Source: Taenia hydatigena (Eukaryota; Platyhelminthes; Cestoda; Cyclophyllidea; Taeniidae). Taken from it: a stretch of 64,000 bases of DNA. This document shows, one piece after another, positions 1 to 11,940 of this stretch. The first letter of the stretch is position 1; each line of letters begins with the position of its first letter. The stretch lies in the NCBI GenBank assembly GCA_036345935.2, contig JADWOT020000001.1, positions 13,209,206 to 13,273,205 on the forward strand, written 5' to 3'. The notes beneath the pieces are model-generated. The model searched no databases and was not told the DNA's origin. It was given only the letters and a program-made list of their open reading frames with translations. Both the position numbers and the translations under genes were made by a program.

Positions 1-114
1 GCATCAACCACAAAATACTTTCCTTTTCGTTCTGAATTAACGAACCTCATGAATATAAGGTGCAGGTCTTTTCAAGTATAATTAAATAGCATTCATTTTA
101 AGCTTTTCAACACT

Positions 115-685
115 TTACAGCATGACGCCATAGACTGGCACATCGTAAGTATACTTAGGCGCGTTGAGTTCTTCTCCTACTCCACATGACTTGAGACAGG
201 CCCAGCGTACTATCTCCACAAAGTTGATCATCAAATTGTTCTGCCGCCTGTTACACCAAATGCGCCAGTTTTGAGGTAGCCTGAAGAAAGGGGGAAACTG
301 GAAACCGCCTAAGAGCTCAAACGTCCTCTCCATGCAGTCCAAATTCAAATAGGGATCCGACATTTTCCACATCGCGTTCGTCAACACGAATGTCTGCTTT
401 TGCGTAAGGATATCACTTAGCGCGGTTGGGTGTTCACACTCCCGGCGTTAAAAATCCACATAATCAAGACATAAAATGACAGTCATGATCGCTCAGCTGC
501 ATCCCCTGCCCTACTTCTCCAAATCCTTCCCACCACTCAAACGTGTCCAGCAGAGTAACATCTGCTTTCCCCAGGAACCGACCCCACTGGTCCGAAAAGT
601 ATGGAATATCCGACGACACATCCAAGCAGAGACGAATGGGGGGAGCAGAATGTAGCAATGACAAATCGCATTTGTATGGTGTCAT
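115..685 (-). pseudogene. Unidentified protein, arm A copy, frameshifted
   Basis: Read leftward from an ATG at 683-685, a protein-like frame runs about 70 codons and then hits a stop at 464-466. A second frame, 387 to 115, carries the remaining 90 residues and ends in a TAA. The same protein is nearly continuous in arm B at 60,007-60,613, so arm A has a frameshift around 470-490. The sequence is rich in Trp, Phe and Cys, with runs such as WWEG, DPYLNLDCMERTFELL and RLPQ-WRIWC. I see no family motif I can name and no clear signal peptide or membrane segment. The good amino-acid match despite nucleotide changes suggests it was once translated. Confidence 0.5.
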
Positions 686-785
686 TTTGAATGGCGGCAG
701 TCTTGTGCAATGACACGGTGTGGTGATCGCACAGCTTATGGGACCTCGTATATAAGCAGGGAGCACAAACCACGGGAGCCGATTA

Positions 786-1640
786 AAGAACCTTTATTCT
801 TGATCGTAATGCGCTGTTGCACAGATTTCATAAGACCTACCTGGGACGTTAGTACGTAAAATCTGAAAGCAACCGCTTAAATGAAGCCTCGTTCAGGTGA
901 CAAGGGATCACTAAATAAGTGTGATCACTTCTTTTATCCAGTCAATTGGCAAAGCCCATCAACCAACTGAGATTCTCAAGTGCTGCTTCAAAGTGTTTGG
1001 AAGGACGTGCAGAGGTCCTAACAGCACTACATCAGCAAATACTTTTAACGGTCACATTATTTTGCATTACTTTGTCCTGTTTACATGAAACCACAAATGA
1101 TAAGCCTATCGGAACTCGGAATGCTGAGATTGAAGCACGATTAAATTGAAATAGAGCAGCATCATGTGGCATGCGATTCAGAGGATCGGTGTGAAGAAGG
1201 TGTTATTAATGCAGTATAAAAGGCGTATGGTGGCCGGAATCAGGAACAGATTTTCATACCTTTGGAATGCTGACTAAACTGATGCGGAGTGTAAAGTGTG
1301 TGCCTTTACATTGCTTTGGAAAACAGGTGAGCCGAAACGAACCTTTTCGTCACCAAACCAGTTCGAACTAATCTGACAAGGGTCATTTTTCAATTATTCG
1401 ACTCTGCGGCAGTTTGCATCAATATCCGACGTTGCGGGCGGTTTAACCAGCTGCACGCGTACGCAACAGAAGCGCAGTGACGGGGACACTGTCACCCGCC
1501 CTCGGTGAAATATACAAGCCATTAATGGATAGTCTTCGAGGTGGGACTGAGAAGCATCAGTGGCACCTTAGCAAATAAAACGGCCTAAGCATGCCTTGCA
1601 GGGGAACAAGCGAAATGCCACTGACGACCATCACTCAGCG
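786..1640. other. No gene seen; arm DNA without coding signal
   Basis: The stretch is collinear with about 58,890-59,900 in arm B. A 67-codon open stretch at 946-1,149 is broken in the partner, so I treat it as chance. No repeat or RNA gene is visible. Confidence 0.5.
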
Positions 1641-1645
1641 CTTGA

Positions 1646-1937
1646 CTACATCGAGGTTATTGCGGAGTAATAGGAAAAAGGAATGAACAGGAGTAAAACA
1701 ATAGCTAATCGACGCGTTTCTTCTAGTTTGTCGTCTCCCAGGATTTGCTTCACTACTGCCTTCATCATTTGCTCTGGCTCGTCGACCGCAGAATGAGGGT
1801 GGATGAAATGTGGAACGAGGCTCGAACCGAAGAAGAGCAAACTGATAAGTTACCTCATTATCAGCCACAAAGTTGAGCAAATGAAAGCAGTCCCTGTCAT
1901 CTGTTTGCAGCATTTTTGTTTTCATTTTACTCCTCAT
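1646..1937 (-). pseudogene. Conserved exon-like segment, arm A
   Basis: Two overlapping frames are open in both arms. The frame starting at 1,937 encodes a segment with the words ECFHLLNFVADNEVTYQF. The adjacent frame (1,840 to 1,646) continues with a typical amphipathic helix, EPEQMMKAVVKQIL, then an acidic patch and a hydrophobic stretch (LAIVLLLFIPF). The second frame looks like the real coding frame downstream of a one-base shift. The same arrangement in arm B (58,585-58,876) means the shift predates the duplication or marks a splice junction. Family unknown. Confidence 0.4.
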
Positions 1938-2198
1938 TGGATTACGTGATTTTATAAAATTTTCTTTATTAAAAAATGTGTAGCAGGTGCGCCGTTTTCC
2001 TCTTCCTCCTCGATCTTCAGAATATCAGACTGGTTTGATAAGGACAAGATGCGTCCCAGATCTAAATCCCAGTCACCTTGTGTCGCGCATTCAGCGCAAG
2101 ATTTTCGCAGTCCGACAAGAGTGCGGTTGTTACAGTTTTACCCACCCTTTGCTCTGTAGATTTGTGCGTATGTCTTTGAAATGCAAGGTCTTGCATGG

Positions 2199-2600
2199 TT
2201 AAGTAAAAGAGTCGGCTAAAAAAATTACGAGCTTGATTGCTATCAGCCAAATAACGCATGCTTTACCGGCACATCTCATTTCTTTTGATGGAAAACCGAA
2301 AGCGACCATTTTAATGATTTGTGTATACATTAGTTTAGTTTCAGCCACTTTCATAAGCAGTCTATCATATCGAGATTGCATTGGTGAAGGGGTGGTAGGG
2401 GGCCTACGATATCATTGTCTACTCTTTCCATTGGGACCCCTTCAGGCGTAGGCTGGATCGGTGCGATCACTGTGATATCAGGCCTTCCAAAAATTGCCTT
2501 AAGTGTTGCAGTTTTGGCATCACCCACTTGGTCCACTTACTCGTGTAGCTCTCTTAAAGAACTGTTCGCACCAATGGCTATGATGACGTTAGGCACAGAG
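2199..2600 (-). pseudogene. Exon-like relic with IIAIGANSS and DIVGPLPP motifs, arm A
   Basis: Reading leftward, one frame carries IIAIGANSSLRELHE, a stop near 2,540, then a continuing frame with PDITVIAPIQPTPEGVPMER and NDIVGPLPPL. After a frame change, 2,381-2,199 adds 60 more codons. Arm B matches with the same stop after LRELHE. Two readings compete. The GANSS block followed by a short beta strand ending in IQPTP recalls the GxND and later blocks of SGNH/GDSL esterases. The words ERV-DIVGPLPP recall the start of a retroviral-type integrase core. I see neither a complete SGNH set nor an integrase DDE triad, so both are weak. Confidence 0.3.
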
Positions 2601-2639
2601 GAGACCTGACGCCTTCACATTATCATCCAACTTCATCCT

Positions 2640-3370
2640 CCAGGGAGGGGTTTATCCATCGGTGGCATAACCATCTCACTTTCTAGACCAGTTCATACCT
2701 TTGGCTATGTGTTGTCAGTAAGAAGGCAGAAGGAAGCTCTCGTGCACCAGAACTGTGCAGAGGTTGGTACTCCGCGTCCTCTTTTAGCGATATTTAATGC
2801 ATTCGCAGTGCAACATCACCCCATTCTGTCGAGACTGGTCTACTAGATGGCAAGTGCCTGCATCATTATGTGGGTGTTTCATCCCAAAAAATAATGGTCG
2901 GCACAATCGTGGAGCAGTCTAAGCACACTACCCATCCACTATGGCCATCGGTAAGAGGTTTGCCAAATAATGATCACGCGTTTGACAATCTGTCCCACAC
3001 TTCTGCATAACAAGAATGCCCTTTCATTAATGAGAGGCAGATTTCGCCATTTAGCGAGAAGACTGGCAGTAGTTGAATGAATTCACTCCGACTGTCATTG
3101 TACTACACATTGATGCTATGTTTGTGGACTTTCCTTTGGCCGCCTTCACCGTTCTGCATTGGCGGATTGGAACAGAATCCTGCCCTAATCCGCAAACACA
3201 CACGAGAACTATTCGCCGCAAATTGTGGTTAAATAGCGTCACCAGTGCAACTCATTACCGTCCTCCGCTTTCGTTGGCATCTAGCGCGACGAATCATTTG
3301 TAAAAGCGAAAGTTTGCACTGAGCCCAAAACAATGCTCTTTGAGAGCAATGAAATGAACTGCCTTGAGCG
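2640..3370. other. No gene seen; about 170 bp longer than arm B
   Basis: The partner interval in arm B is 57,321-57,890. The coordinate sum of matched anchors rises by about 170 across it, so arm A has gained or arm B has lost about 170 bp here. Open frames near 3,051-3,303 exist on both strands but give no recognisable protein. Confidence 0.4.
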
Positions 3371-3604
3371 TTATTGATAGTCCCGTTCTCTTAGACATTG
3401 CAAACCTCTTGCGTGGCAAGCATAACAGTGCTCAGTGATCAGAGCACCTCTGTCACAATTCCACCCCCTTCGCGAGGGGACAGATGACACCCTCTTCGTC
3501 AAGACGTCCTCTTTGTTTGCTATCTGCCACCCTCCCAGAGAGCTTTTAAGAACAGACACAGAATTACATAACCTCCATCTGTCCCTCATTCCTTCTGCTG
3601 ACAC
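3371..3604 (-). other. 77-codon frame of equal length in both arms
   Basis: The frame starts MSAEGMR and ends ERDYQ followed by a stop. Arm B (57,087-57,320) has exactly the same length with conservative changes and no indel. The opposite strand is also open over much of the interval in both arms, so conservation alone does not settle which strand, if any, is coding. It contains a HCYACHARG stretch but no complete zinc-binding motif. Family unknown. Confidence 0.25.
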
Positions 3605-4734
3605 TTCATTTCTCTATGGCCGACACATGATCATATGAAACGACTCTCTGTGGTAACGCCGTTTCGTCTGGACAAATAAGACTGCACAATGACTCAAGAG
3701 TTGGGGGCATGCTGGTACAAATTAGGCCCATTAGTCAGACTCCGCCGGTATCAAATTAACAAACCATTTAACACACTACCATAACAAACAAAAGTTTTGA
3801 CAACAACATTAATTTTTTGAGCATTTACTTTGGTGATCGCGCAAAAAATGGAGACCTAGGTATACGTGGAGAATGTGACAACGCAATGAAGTGGCCGACT
3901 GTCGCACTCCTGATAATCATCCGAGCCAACGCTGCTTGTGCTACCACTTTTGACCAGATTCTGCTCACATAAAGGGGAATAGAGATACCGAGTATGGCAA
4001 AAACATTATTTGGAATTGCACAATAAACAGGACGACGTCGATGGCGCCTGCGAATCGCAAGCAGGGTTGTTCATTACTACTACATGGTGCTTGCGTCTGT
4101 GAGTTGTCCAAATCCAATTCATTCCTTTAGGTAGAGGGAGTTGTGGATGCTCCGAGTTATGCCGTTGCTTGCCTCCTTATGGTGGATGCCTTCCCACAGC
4201 AGTCGCAGATGGTATCCGCATCCACCCTATAGTAATAAGAAAGGCCAATGAGTCATCAAGGCTAGAAGTGGCAAAGGAGCGCAAATAAGCTGTTTCCTGT
4301 TCACACTTCCCCACAAAGGCCGACCAGGAGCTAAGGTGGCTCAAAACTCACGACGTCATCCCGATATGCCCCACACGATGAGAAGAGGCTGCGTCAATTT
4401 GTACAGTCCACGTCTACAGAGGGTCCAGTGAAGCACCTTTTGTTTCGTTTTCTCAACATCCCAACGAGTGCCTCACACAGCATGCAAATACGACTTCCAA
4501 AAAGATTGAATGGACTGATCTGAACAACAGCATACACGCTTCATGCAGGTGTAGTGGCAAGTGGAAAGCGGATCAGGTAACGTTTGCATAGACTTAAATG
4601 TGGGTTCGCAAAGTGGCTGCCATACAAAGAGCCCAAAAATCGCGGTCGCGTGTAGATTAAAAATACAACATTAAGTTCAGAGCGAGTGAAATTCACCGTA
4701 TCCTGTGTGGAAAATAACTAGGAAGATATATGCA

Positions 4735-7640
4735 GAGAAAGCAAAATTCAACGTTTTCAGTAAAAAAAACTAGCAAATTACATTGAAAGAAAGAAAATTC
4801 ACCGTCTCTTCTCAATCAACACTGCAAAAGAGCATTCAGAGAGAGCAAAATTCGCAGTCTAATGTCGATCAATACTGAAAAATTTGATTCAAAAAGAGCA
4901 AAATTCGGCAACTCATGCTCATCAATAATACAAAATTGCATTCAAAGAAAGCAAAATTCACCGCCACACGTAGAAAATATTACAAAATTCGAACAAAACA
5001 GCTGAATTCGCCACCACCGGTCTATCAAAACTAAAAATTTCCATTCAAAGAGCGCAAAATTCGCCATCTCATGTCGATCAATCCTACAAAATTTTATAAA
5101 AAAGAGCAACTATCACCGTCTCAGGTCAAAAAATACTACAAAATCCCCTTCAAAGAGGGCAAAATTCAACAACTCATGTCCAATAATGCTTCAAAATTTC
5201 ATTCAAATAAAGCAAAATTCGATATCCCATGTCGATCAATATTGCAAAATTTTATTCTAAAAGAGCAACTATCGCCGTCTCACGTCAAAAAAAACGCTAC
5301 AAAATTCCATTCAGAGAGCAAATATCGCCTTCTCGTGTCGAAAAATGCTATAAAATTGTATTCAAAAAAGTTAAATATAGACGACTCAAGTCAATCAATA
5401 CAACGAAATTTCCATCCAAAGCCAGCAATTATCGCCGTCATATGTCAATCAGTACTACAAATGCCATTCAAAGAGAGCAAATTTCACCATCACATGTCGA
5501 TCAATACTAAAGAATTTTAATCAAAAAAGAGCAACTACCGCCGTCTCAGGTCAGCCAATACTACGAATTTCAATACAAAGCGAGCAAAAATCGCCGTTAC
5601 ATGTCAATCAATGCTGACAAATTCCATTCAAGGAGAGCAAAAATGGCCGTCAAATGTCGAGAAGTACTACAAAATTACATTTAGAGAAAACAAAAGTAGC
5701 CATCTCGTGTCGATCGAGACTACAAAATTCCATTCAAAGAGGGCAAAATTCGCCATCTCGTGTCGAACAATACCACAAAATTGCATTCAGAGAGAGCAAA
5801 ATTCGCCATCTCGTGTCCATCAATACCAAACATTTCATTCAGAAAGAGCGAAAATTCGCCGTCTAATGTCGATAAATACTAAAAATTGCAATCAGAGGGA
5901 CCGAAATTCGCCATTGGGTGTCGACCATTACCAAAAAATTGCATTTAAAGGGAGCGAAATCCGCCATCTCATGTCGATCAATACCATAAAATTGCATTCA
6001 GAGAGCGAAATTCGCCGTCTAATGTCGATAAATACTAAAAAAATTGCATCCAAAGAGAGCGAAATTGGCCATGCCGTGTCGATCATTACCACAAAATTGC
6101 ATTTCGAGAAAGCGAAATTCGCTTTTTCGTGTCGATAAATACTAAAATATTGCAATCAGAAGAACAAAATTCACCATCTCGTGTCGATATGTACTAAAAA
6201 GATGCAATCAGAGAGAGCAAAATTCGCCAATTCCTGTCGATTAATAATACAAAATTGCATTCGAAGAGAAAGAAATTCGCCGTCCAATGTGGATCTATAG
6301 CACAAAATTGCATTCAGAGAGAGCAAGATTCGCCATCTCTTCTTGATTAATTTCACAAAATTGCAATCAGACAGTGAAATTCGCCACCCAATGTCGATAA
6401 TTACTAAAAAGTTGCAATGAGAGAGGCCAAAATTCGCCATCTCGTGTCGACCAATACCACAAAATTGCATGCAGAGAGAGCAAAATTCGCCATCTCGTGC
6501 CGATCGATACCACAAAATTGCATTCAGATAGAGCAAAATTCGCCATCTCGTGTCAAAAAGTACCACAAAATTGCAATCTGAGAGAGCAAAATTCGCCATT
6601 CCGTGTCGATCAATACCACAAAATTGCATGCAGAGAGAGCGAAATTCGCCATCTCGTGCCGATCGATACCACAAAATCGCATTTAGAGAGAGCGAAATTC
6701 GCCGTCTAATGTCGATGAATATTAAAATACTGCAATCTGAGAGAGCAAAATTCGCCATCACGCGCCGAAAAATACCACAAAATTGCATTCAGATAGAGCA
6801 AAATTCGCCATCTCGTGTCAATCATTACCACATAATTGCATTCAGAGAGAGCGACATTCGTCGTCTAATGTCGATAAATACCACAAAATTGCATTCAGAT
6901 AGGGCGAAATTCGCCATTTTGTGTCGATCATTACCACAAAATTGCAATCTGAGAGAGCGAAATTTGCCATCTCGTGTCGATCAGTACCACAAAATTGCAT
7001 TTAGAAATGGCGAAATTTGCCATCATATTTCGATCAATAGGATAAAATTCCATTCAAAAAGGGCAAATATGGCCTTCTTAGGTCAATAACTACTACAAAT
7101 TTCCATTCAGAGAGCAAATTTCGTCGTCCTAGGTCAATGAATACTACAACATTTTATTCAACGAGAGCAAAATTCGCCATCTTATTTTGATCATTACTAG
7201 AAAATTCAATGTCAATAAATCCTTTTAAATTCCACTCTCCAAGCGCAAATTTCGCCCCCTTAATGACGATAATCACCATAGAATTGCATTCAGACAGAGC
7301 GCGATTTGCCAAATCACGTCGATCCCTACTACAAAATTGCATTAAAACGGAGTAAAATCCTTCGTTTCTCGTTGATTAATACCACGAAATTTTATTCAAA
7401 GGAAGCATAATTCGCCGCCTCATGTCTTTTAATAATACAACATTCCATTCAAAGGGAGCAAATCTCACCACTTCGTGTCGATAATAGAAAAGGATTTTGC
7501 TAAAAGGGAGCAAAATTCGCCATCTTTGGTAAACCAAGCTACAATATTCAGTTGAAAGGTGCAAAATTCCGCGTCTCATGCCGGTCAATGCTACAAAATT
7601 CACTTCAAAGAGAGCAAAAATCGCCGTCTCCTGTCGACAA
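4735..7640 (+). repeat. Tandem array, 53-bp period, about 55 units
   Basis: The core of each unit reads roughly AAAATTCGCCATCTCGTGTC, then GATCAATACCACAAAATTGC, then ATTCAGAGAGAGC. Successive CAAAATT landmarks at 6,481, 6,534 and 6,587 fix the period at 53. Units at 5.9-7.0 kb are the most regular. The left part (4.74-5.6 kb) is a diverged subtype with CATGTC or CAGGTC in place of CGTGTC, and the right part (7.0-7.6 kb) is also diverged. Since 53 is not a multiple of three, each unit is read in all three frames in turn. Long open stretches on both strands (for example 6,550-7,089 + and 6,171-6,788 -) are a by-product of low stop density, not genes. Confidence 0.95.
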
Positions 7641-9468
7641 TATCAGAATGTGATTATCCTTCTTTGGAATCAAAAAACTATGCCCACATGCAGAAACCAT
7701 CCTAGATCTCCAACCAACATAGACACTTTTGTTACAGCATTGACACGCTTTTGCTTGTGGCATTAGATTCACCCAGGAAGAAATCAAACCTCCACATAAA
7801 AAACCCCAATTATTATCTTCAAACCATAAAGCACCCTCAAATGCCATGCCCAGTGATTCGATATACAGACTCTTGCTTACAAATGAATTGGAAATTCGAC
7901 CCCCCGCCTTTCGGCATAATTTGATATAGACTTAAAGCAGCCGAGATCTCTAGACAAGGCCCCGGCTTAAAATGTGCTTAGGGTAAATAGACGTAGTTCA
8001 CATTGGCATTTAACCAAGTAAGTTACTCGAATTCGAGTATTTCACTACGAGCATTACACAAACCATGAATGCAGCAAGCCTCAAAAGTCCATAGCCACGA
8101 TTTCATGTGAGCAATATAGGTTCACTTGTGGGCATGCATGAAATAAGTCAAAAGCTTTTAAAACCTACACTAACATACCTGGACTCATTGGAGCAAATCG
8201 CGAACCATACATAGCAACGACTACACCGAGGCCCACCATTTCATACATGCCGCTGATCACATTCAAAGGGTCCTGGATATGAAAAAAAGAAAATGAGTGT
8301 TGTTGATTGTAGGAATCCAAATATAAAACATTTAGTCTTTATTATTTTGTAACACTAAGTAAAATTTTTTAAACAAATGCAATTTTCGTAAGTCATTTTT
8401 GGGAGACTTTAAATGCAATTTTGGTACAAATGAGCTTTTATCATACAGGCTAGTTAATAGTTAGTCCTTCGCTAGACTTTTTACTGCTGCTTATTGATTG
8501 ATGTGCAATTTTTCATCTAGTTACAATTTTTCTATAATCGCATTAGTCGGAAGTGGTATAATCATATAGTATTTATGTTTATTTAAGCATATCTTTTGGA
8601 CGATAGGTAGGAACGCAACAGGAATCTCTCGATGCAGATATAGGCCGCCATACCATCTTCTACCAATACGCTACTGATCTACCACTTTGCATCAAAAAAT
8701 GACGGCGTCTCAGAACGGTCAACCTTCCTGTTTTAGGCATAAGCGCAGGAATGGGGAGGAGAATGAAGATTTCCCTACAAATGTTGTCTATATGAATAAC
8801 GTGCGGAATACCTGGAACGCTTTTGGCATGAATTGTAGAGGTGTTTCCTGTAAGGAATGGGGAGCACGCCTAGTTATCTTTCGTTTAGACCAAATGTTAT
8901 AACACTATGATTTAGCAGTAATAAAAATACTCAACATAACAATTGGTGCGTGTGTTGTCTGTTCAGCTCTCAATCTCACCCACGATCGCCTAGGTGGTCA
9001 TTGTACCTTCGTTGGGTTAATTGGCCTCTAAGTCACGTCAGTAGCTCCAATCCTTTCCACACGCCAAACATTTATACTTTGATCAGGTATCATATCAACT
9101 TTTGCCTTGAGACGACTCTCAAGGAGCTGCAGCGGCATTCACAAAGTGCATTTCAGCACGCGTGCATCATGTACTTGCGTCTAAATCCTGCATTTTGACA
9201 CGCGGATAAGTTTATGCACAGTCATACCCATTCGGTTATGCCCAACGTCGACGGTATGGCTCATTAGACTCCTCCAGAGGCTGAAAGTCGTGTATAAAGC
9301 ATGTTGGAGAAAACAAAAGGCATTATTAAGGGAACTGTGTTTGCGCAAAATAATCAGTGCACAAATAGGCTGCAGTTAGTGGATCCATCCACAAATACCG
9401 AAAACAGTGGCATTGAGAAGGGTCACCGTTTTTAATATGGGAACCGTCTGTGGGAGGATGCTTTCCAA
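7641..9468. other. Unique arm DNA without a gene call
   Basis: Collinear with about 51,001-52,774 in arm B. AT-rich around 8,280-8,620. A 71-codon frame (8,687-8,902) has an arm B counterpart at 51,709-51,500 that shares words such as SFRHKRR-GEENED and NAF-MNCRGVSCKEW, so a small exon is possible but unproven. Confidence 0.35.
8687..8902 (+). other. Exon-like frame mirrored in arm B 51,500-51,709 (-)
   Basis: The frame reads MTASQNGQP, then FRHKRRNGEENED, then NVVYMNNVRNTWNAFGMNC and RGVSCKEW. Arm B on its minus strand reads the same with conservative changes over about 60 codons and no indel, then diverges. The strand is opposite to the kinase relic at 9.5-10.4 kb. No domain recognised. 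Confidence 0.3.
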
Positions 9469-10410
9469 TCATCCAAAGAAAGTGATGTGAGCAAAGCTCC
9501 ACCTACTCTCCTCAAGGTGGTTGGACAACTCAACCACGTGATTGCCATCGTCATGGATTCGAAGAAGAAGACCCGTGAAATCGAAGTTTGCCATAGGCTA
9601 CTCGATCTTGTCAGGCATCAAACCGACTTTTGCTAGCTCTTCTCAATCAAGTGGCACTGTCTCCACGTGAGGAACACCATCTCCGTCAAGTGCGTAATGC
9701 GGACTGCGATCCACTACCGGTGTTTCCTTGCAGTACGCAGTCTCGAGAAGCAAAGGATCACGTCGATCGTCCACGAAGTCACTTAAGGTGGCCTGAGATG
9801 TTAGCTGGGAAGAAAGGCAAGGTGATTGCGATGTGCCAGAAGCTATCTCATCCCAATCGACAGTGCCATAAAAGTGCAGATCCCTGACTTTTGCGATGTC
9901 TGGACGCTCCTTATGATTGTGTGTGAGGCAGGACTGGAACGAAGCCTGCAGTGACTTTGAGAGCTTTTTACCTCCCGCCGCATTACATCGATCCCTTCAC
10001 TAGCATTCGGATGCACAGGTCCTGACAAAATGTAGGCAACCGGAAGGGTTAGACTCCATGCATGTGCCTTTGTTGTAATTGCTATCCTATTGGCTAGTTT
10101 TACGTGCCATGAAGTGGACAGTTGTGCAAAAGTCGTGCGCTTCTGGCGGATCCTCATTCTCTGGCATGTCATATGACCGATCATAGTCAGCGATGAGAAT
10201 ATGACCCGAGTCTGAGAGGAATTTGTTCTCGGGTTCGAGGTCCTTGTACACGATGCTCATGGCATGAAGACATTGCAGACCACAAATATTTTCACAAGCG
10301 TAAAATCACGCATCACCTTCAGACACGTCGTCAACGTGGCAGGCGAGAGTAAAGGGATCGAGACCACTACCTTTGCACAGAACGAAGGTGGGTGATCCGT
10401 GAATTCGCGG
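9469..10410 (-). pseudogene. AGC-type Ser/Thr protein kinase, C-lobe and tail, arm A pseudogene
   Basis: Conceptual translation read leftward matches kinase subdomains V to XI in order. First comes LCKGSGLDPFTLA with HVDDVSEGDA, then FYACENICGLQCLHAM (subdomain VIa). The catalytic loop IVYKDLEPEN has its Asp at 10,240-10,242. The magnesium loop reads ADYDRS where ADFGLS is usual (Asp at 10,186-10,188), then comes FCTTVHFMA, the activation-segment end. After a frameshift follows RIAITTKAHAWSL (subdomain IX, normally DVWS). The tail has the AGC signature HFYGAVDWDE and ends FAHITFFG, which resembles the F-x-x-F-S/T-F/Y hydrophobic motif. Lesions: TGA at 10,306-10,308, the frameshift after HFMA, TGA at 9,643-9,645, a further stop near 9,585, and about 29 bp missing near 9,978. 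Kinase identity is firm; subfamily is not. Confidence 0.85.
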
Positions 10411-11290
10411 ACTACAGTGGAGTGCGAAAAGAAAAGTTGACTGGTTGTGGGGCAGTACAAGCCGCACGAGGATGCACACATGAGAGCTGAAAGATTGCAG
10501 GAAAATGCTTTTAAGTGCTTATGACGTGGTTTTGTCACTTTATTGAGTGAGAAGTGCTTCATAAACCATGGAATGAGTGTCTTGAGAAATAAACCTTGTC
10601 ACGTCGAACCGTGGTGTTTGCATTGATCCAACGTCGGCACGATGGAATACTGAAGTGAAATAAATGGTGCAAGTAAACCAACCCGATCCATGTACCGTCG
10701 CGGCATATGCCTTTCAGTAAGCCAATCAGCTACGAGAATGTTTTCTACTGGCTCCTTGCGTGTGGTGCGCACCCAAGCGGCGTGTGTGAGCGAAGTCGTT
10801 TGTCTGCACCTCTATGGCCTTCAGTTCCATACCAATCCATTGGCTTTAAATAAAGGAATATTATCCGTTCCTCTAAAAAAAATAGGAGGGAAATGAGGCG
10901 ATGTTGATAAGGATAGTGAAGATTTTGCTGGCTGTAAAGGAAGAGGCAATCCATGTATAGCAGATTAAAATTTTAACCAAACCACATGGTTAAGCTCATA
11001 TGCCCCTTATACTCTTCCTTCCACTGCGTTAACATTGGGTACAGGATTCTGCGCTGCCCATTTGACGCTTTAATCTACTCCCACCTTGTAGACCCGAGGC
11101 GTCTGACTTAGTATCACACACGCTCTACTAATGCATGGGCCAAGTCAACACTCACATTCCACGAGGGAAAGATGGGCACTTTCACCATGAAACAATTGCA
11201 TCCTAGTGTTCTCCCTTCATTCTGCCCTAATTACCTTTGCGCTTACCTGGCTACACGTCTGTCTGTATGGCCGTCTTCTTTTACTCGACT
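10411..11290. other. Presumed intron-like DNA upstream of the kinase C-lobe
   Basis: Collinear with about 49,220-50,019 in arm B. Open frames of 60-100 codons occur but are not maintained in both arms. Positions 11,201-11,250 are absent from arm B; see findings. Confidence 0.4.
11203..11246 (-). other. Possible 44-nt mini-intron present only in arm A
   Basis: On the minus strand the extra block starts CCAG/GTAAGC and ends CACTAG/G, matching splice-site consensus at both ends, and arm B lacks it almost exactly. There is no pyrimidine tract before the acceptor, so a chance indel is equally likely. Confidence 0.2.
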
Positions 11291-11299
11291 AAAACGGAT

Positions 11300-11940
11300 T
11301 GTATGCTTGTGCAAAACGCTGGGCACAGTGCGTGACATGCTGATGTGAGTATGTAGACAGAGGTATAGTTGCCAGGACAATGTTGTAATGCCATCTGACA
11401 CCTCGTCCTGTAAACCTGCAATCAGTCAGTAAGTAATGTTTAGCCAAGTCGGGAGTGACTGCGTGTTTTGTCAAGTCACGAGATATGATTGACAGCCTCT
11501 AATTAGGCTGCGTGATTGTTTGGTTTCACGTGACAGCCAAACAGCATGACATTGCACCGCCAATTAAGAAAGCGCGCTTGACTGGAGTTGCAGGCACAAC
11601 CAAAACTAAGTTTGGATGAGTCTTGGTGAATTAGTGAGTGCGAACACATTTCGATCTTATAATTTGTTGATTTGGAATTCCAGCACTTGGACACTACTCA
11701 AATGGTTTCACTGTGAACTCTCTAACATCGTCAGCTGGTGTTATTGTGCAACAATGTGTGTGCCATGCGATCACTTTCAGTTGCAGACGTGACGTCGCAT
11801 TACATCGTCATGAATTCCTAGTGTCCGATACATTACAACGCATCGGGATATGCTTCCTGTGCCTACTCCCGTGTCCAATTTGATGCATGCTTGCAGCTGC
11901 AGCTGCAACAATGGGGCCACATGGGCAAGGAATCACCGTC
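11300..11940 (+). repeat. Dispersed repeat family, copy 1
   Basis: Recognised by the order of short blocks shared with 42,360-43,040: GCTGGGCA, a GATGTGAG block, ACAATGTTGTAATG, CTGCGTGATT, TTCACGTGACAGCC, GCATGACAT, and at the end CCTGTG-TCC followed by GCATG and CAACA-TGG. Clearly more diverged from the copies at 18.2, 35.1 and 42.4 kb than those are from each other. The arm B partner is copy 5. Confidence 0.7.

Noticed and set aside
2351..2536. Firm call of a Ty3-type integrase
   Set aside because: Only the DIVGPLPP-like start is visible, with no downstream catalytic Asp and Glu in a consistent frame.
6171..7089. Repeat proteins of 179-205 residues in the 53-bp array
   Set aside because: They arise from a stop-poor unit read in cycling frames, on both strands at once.
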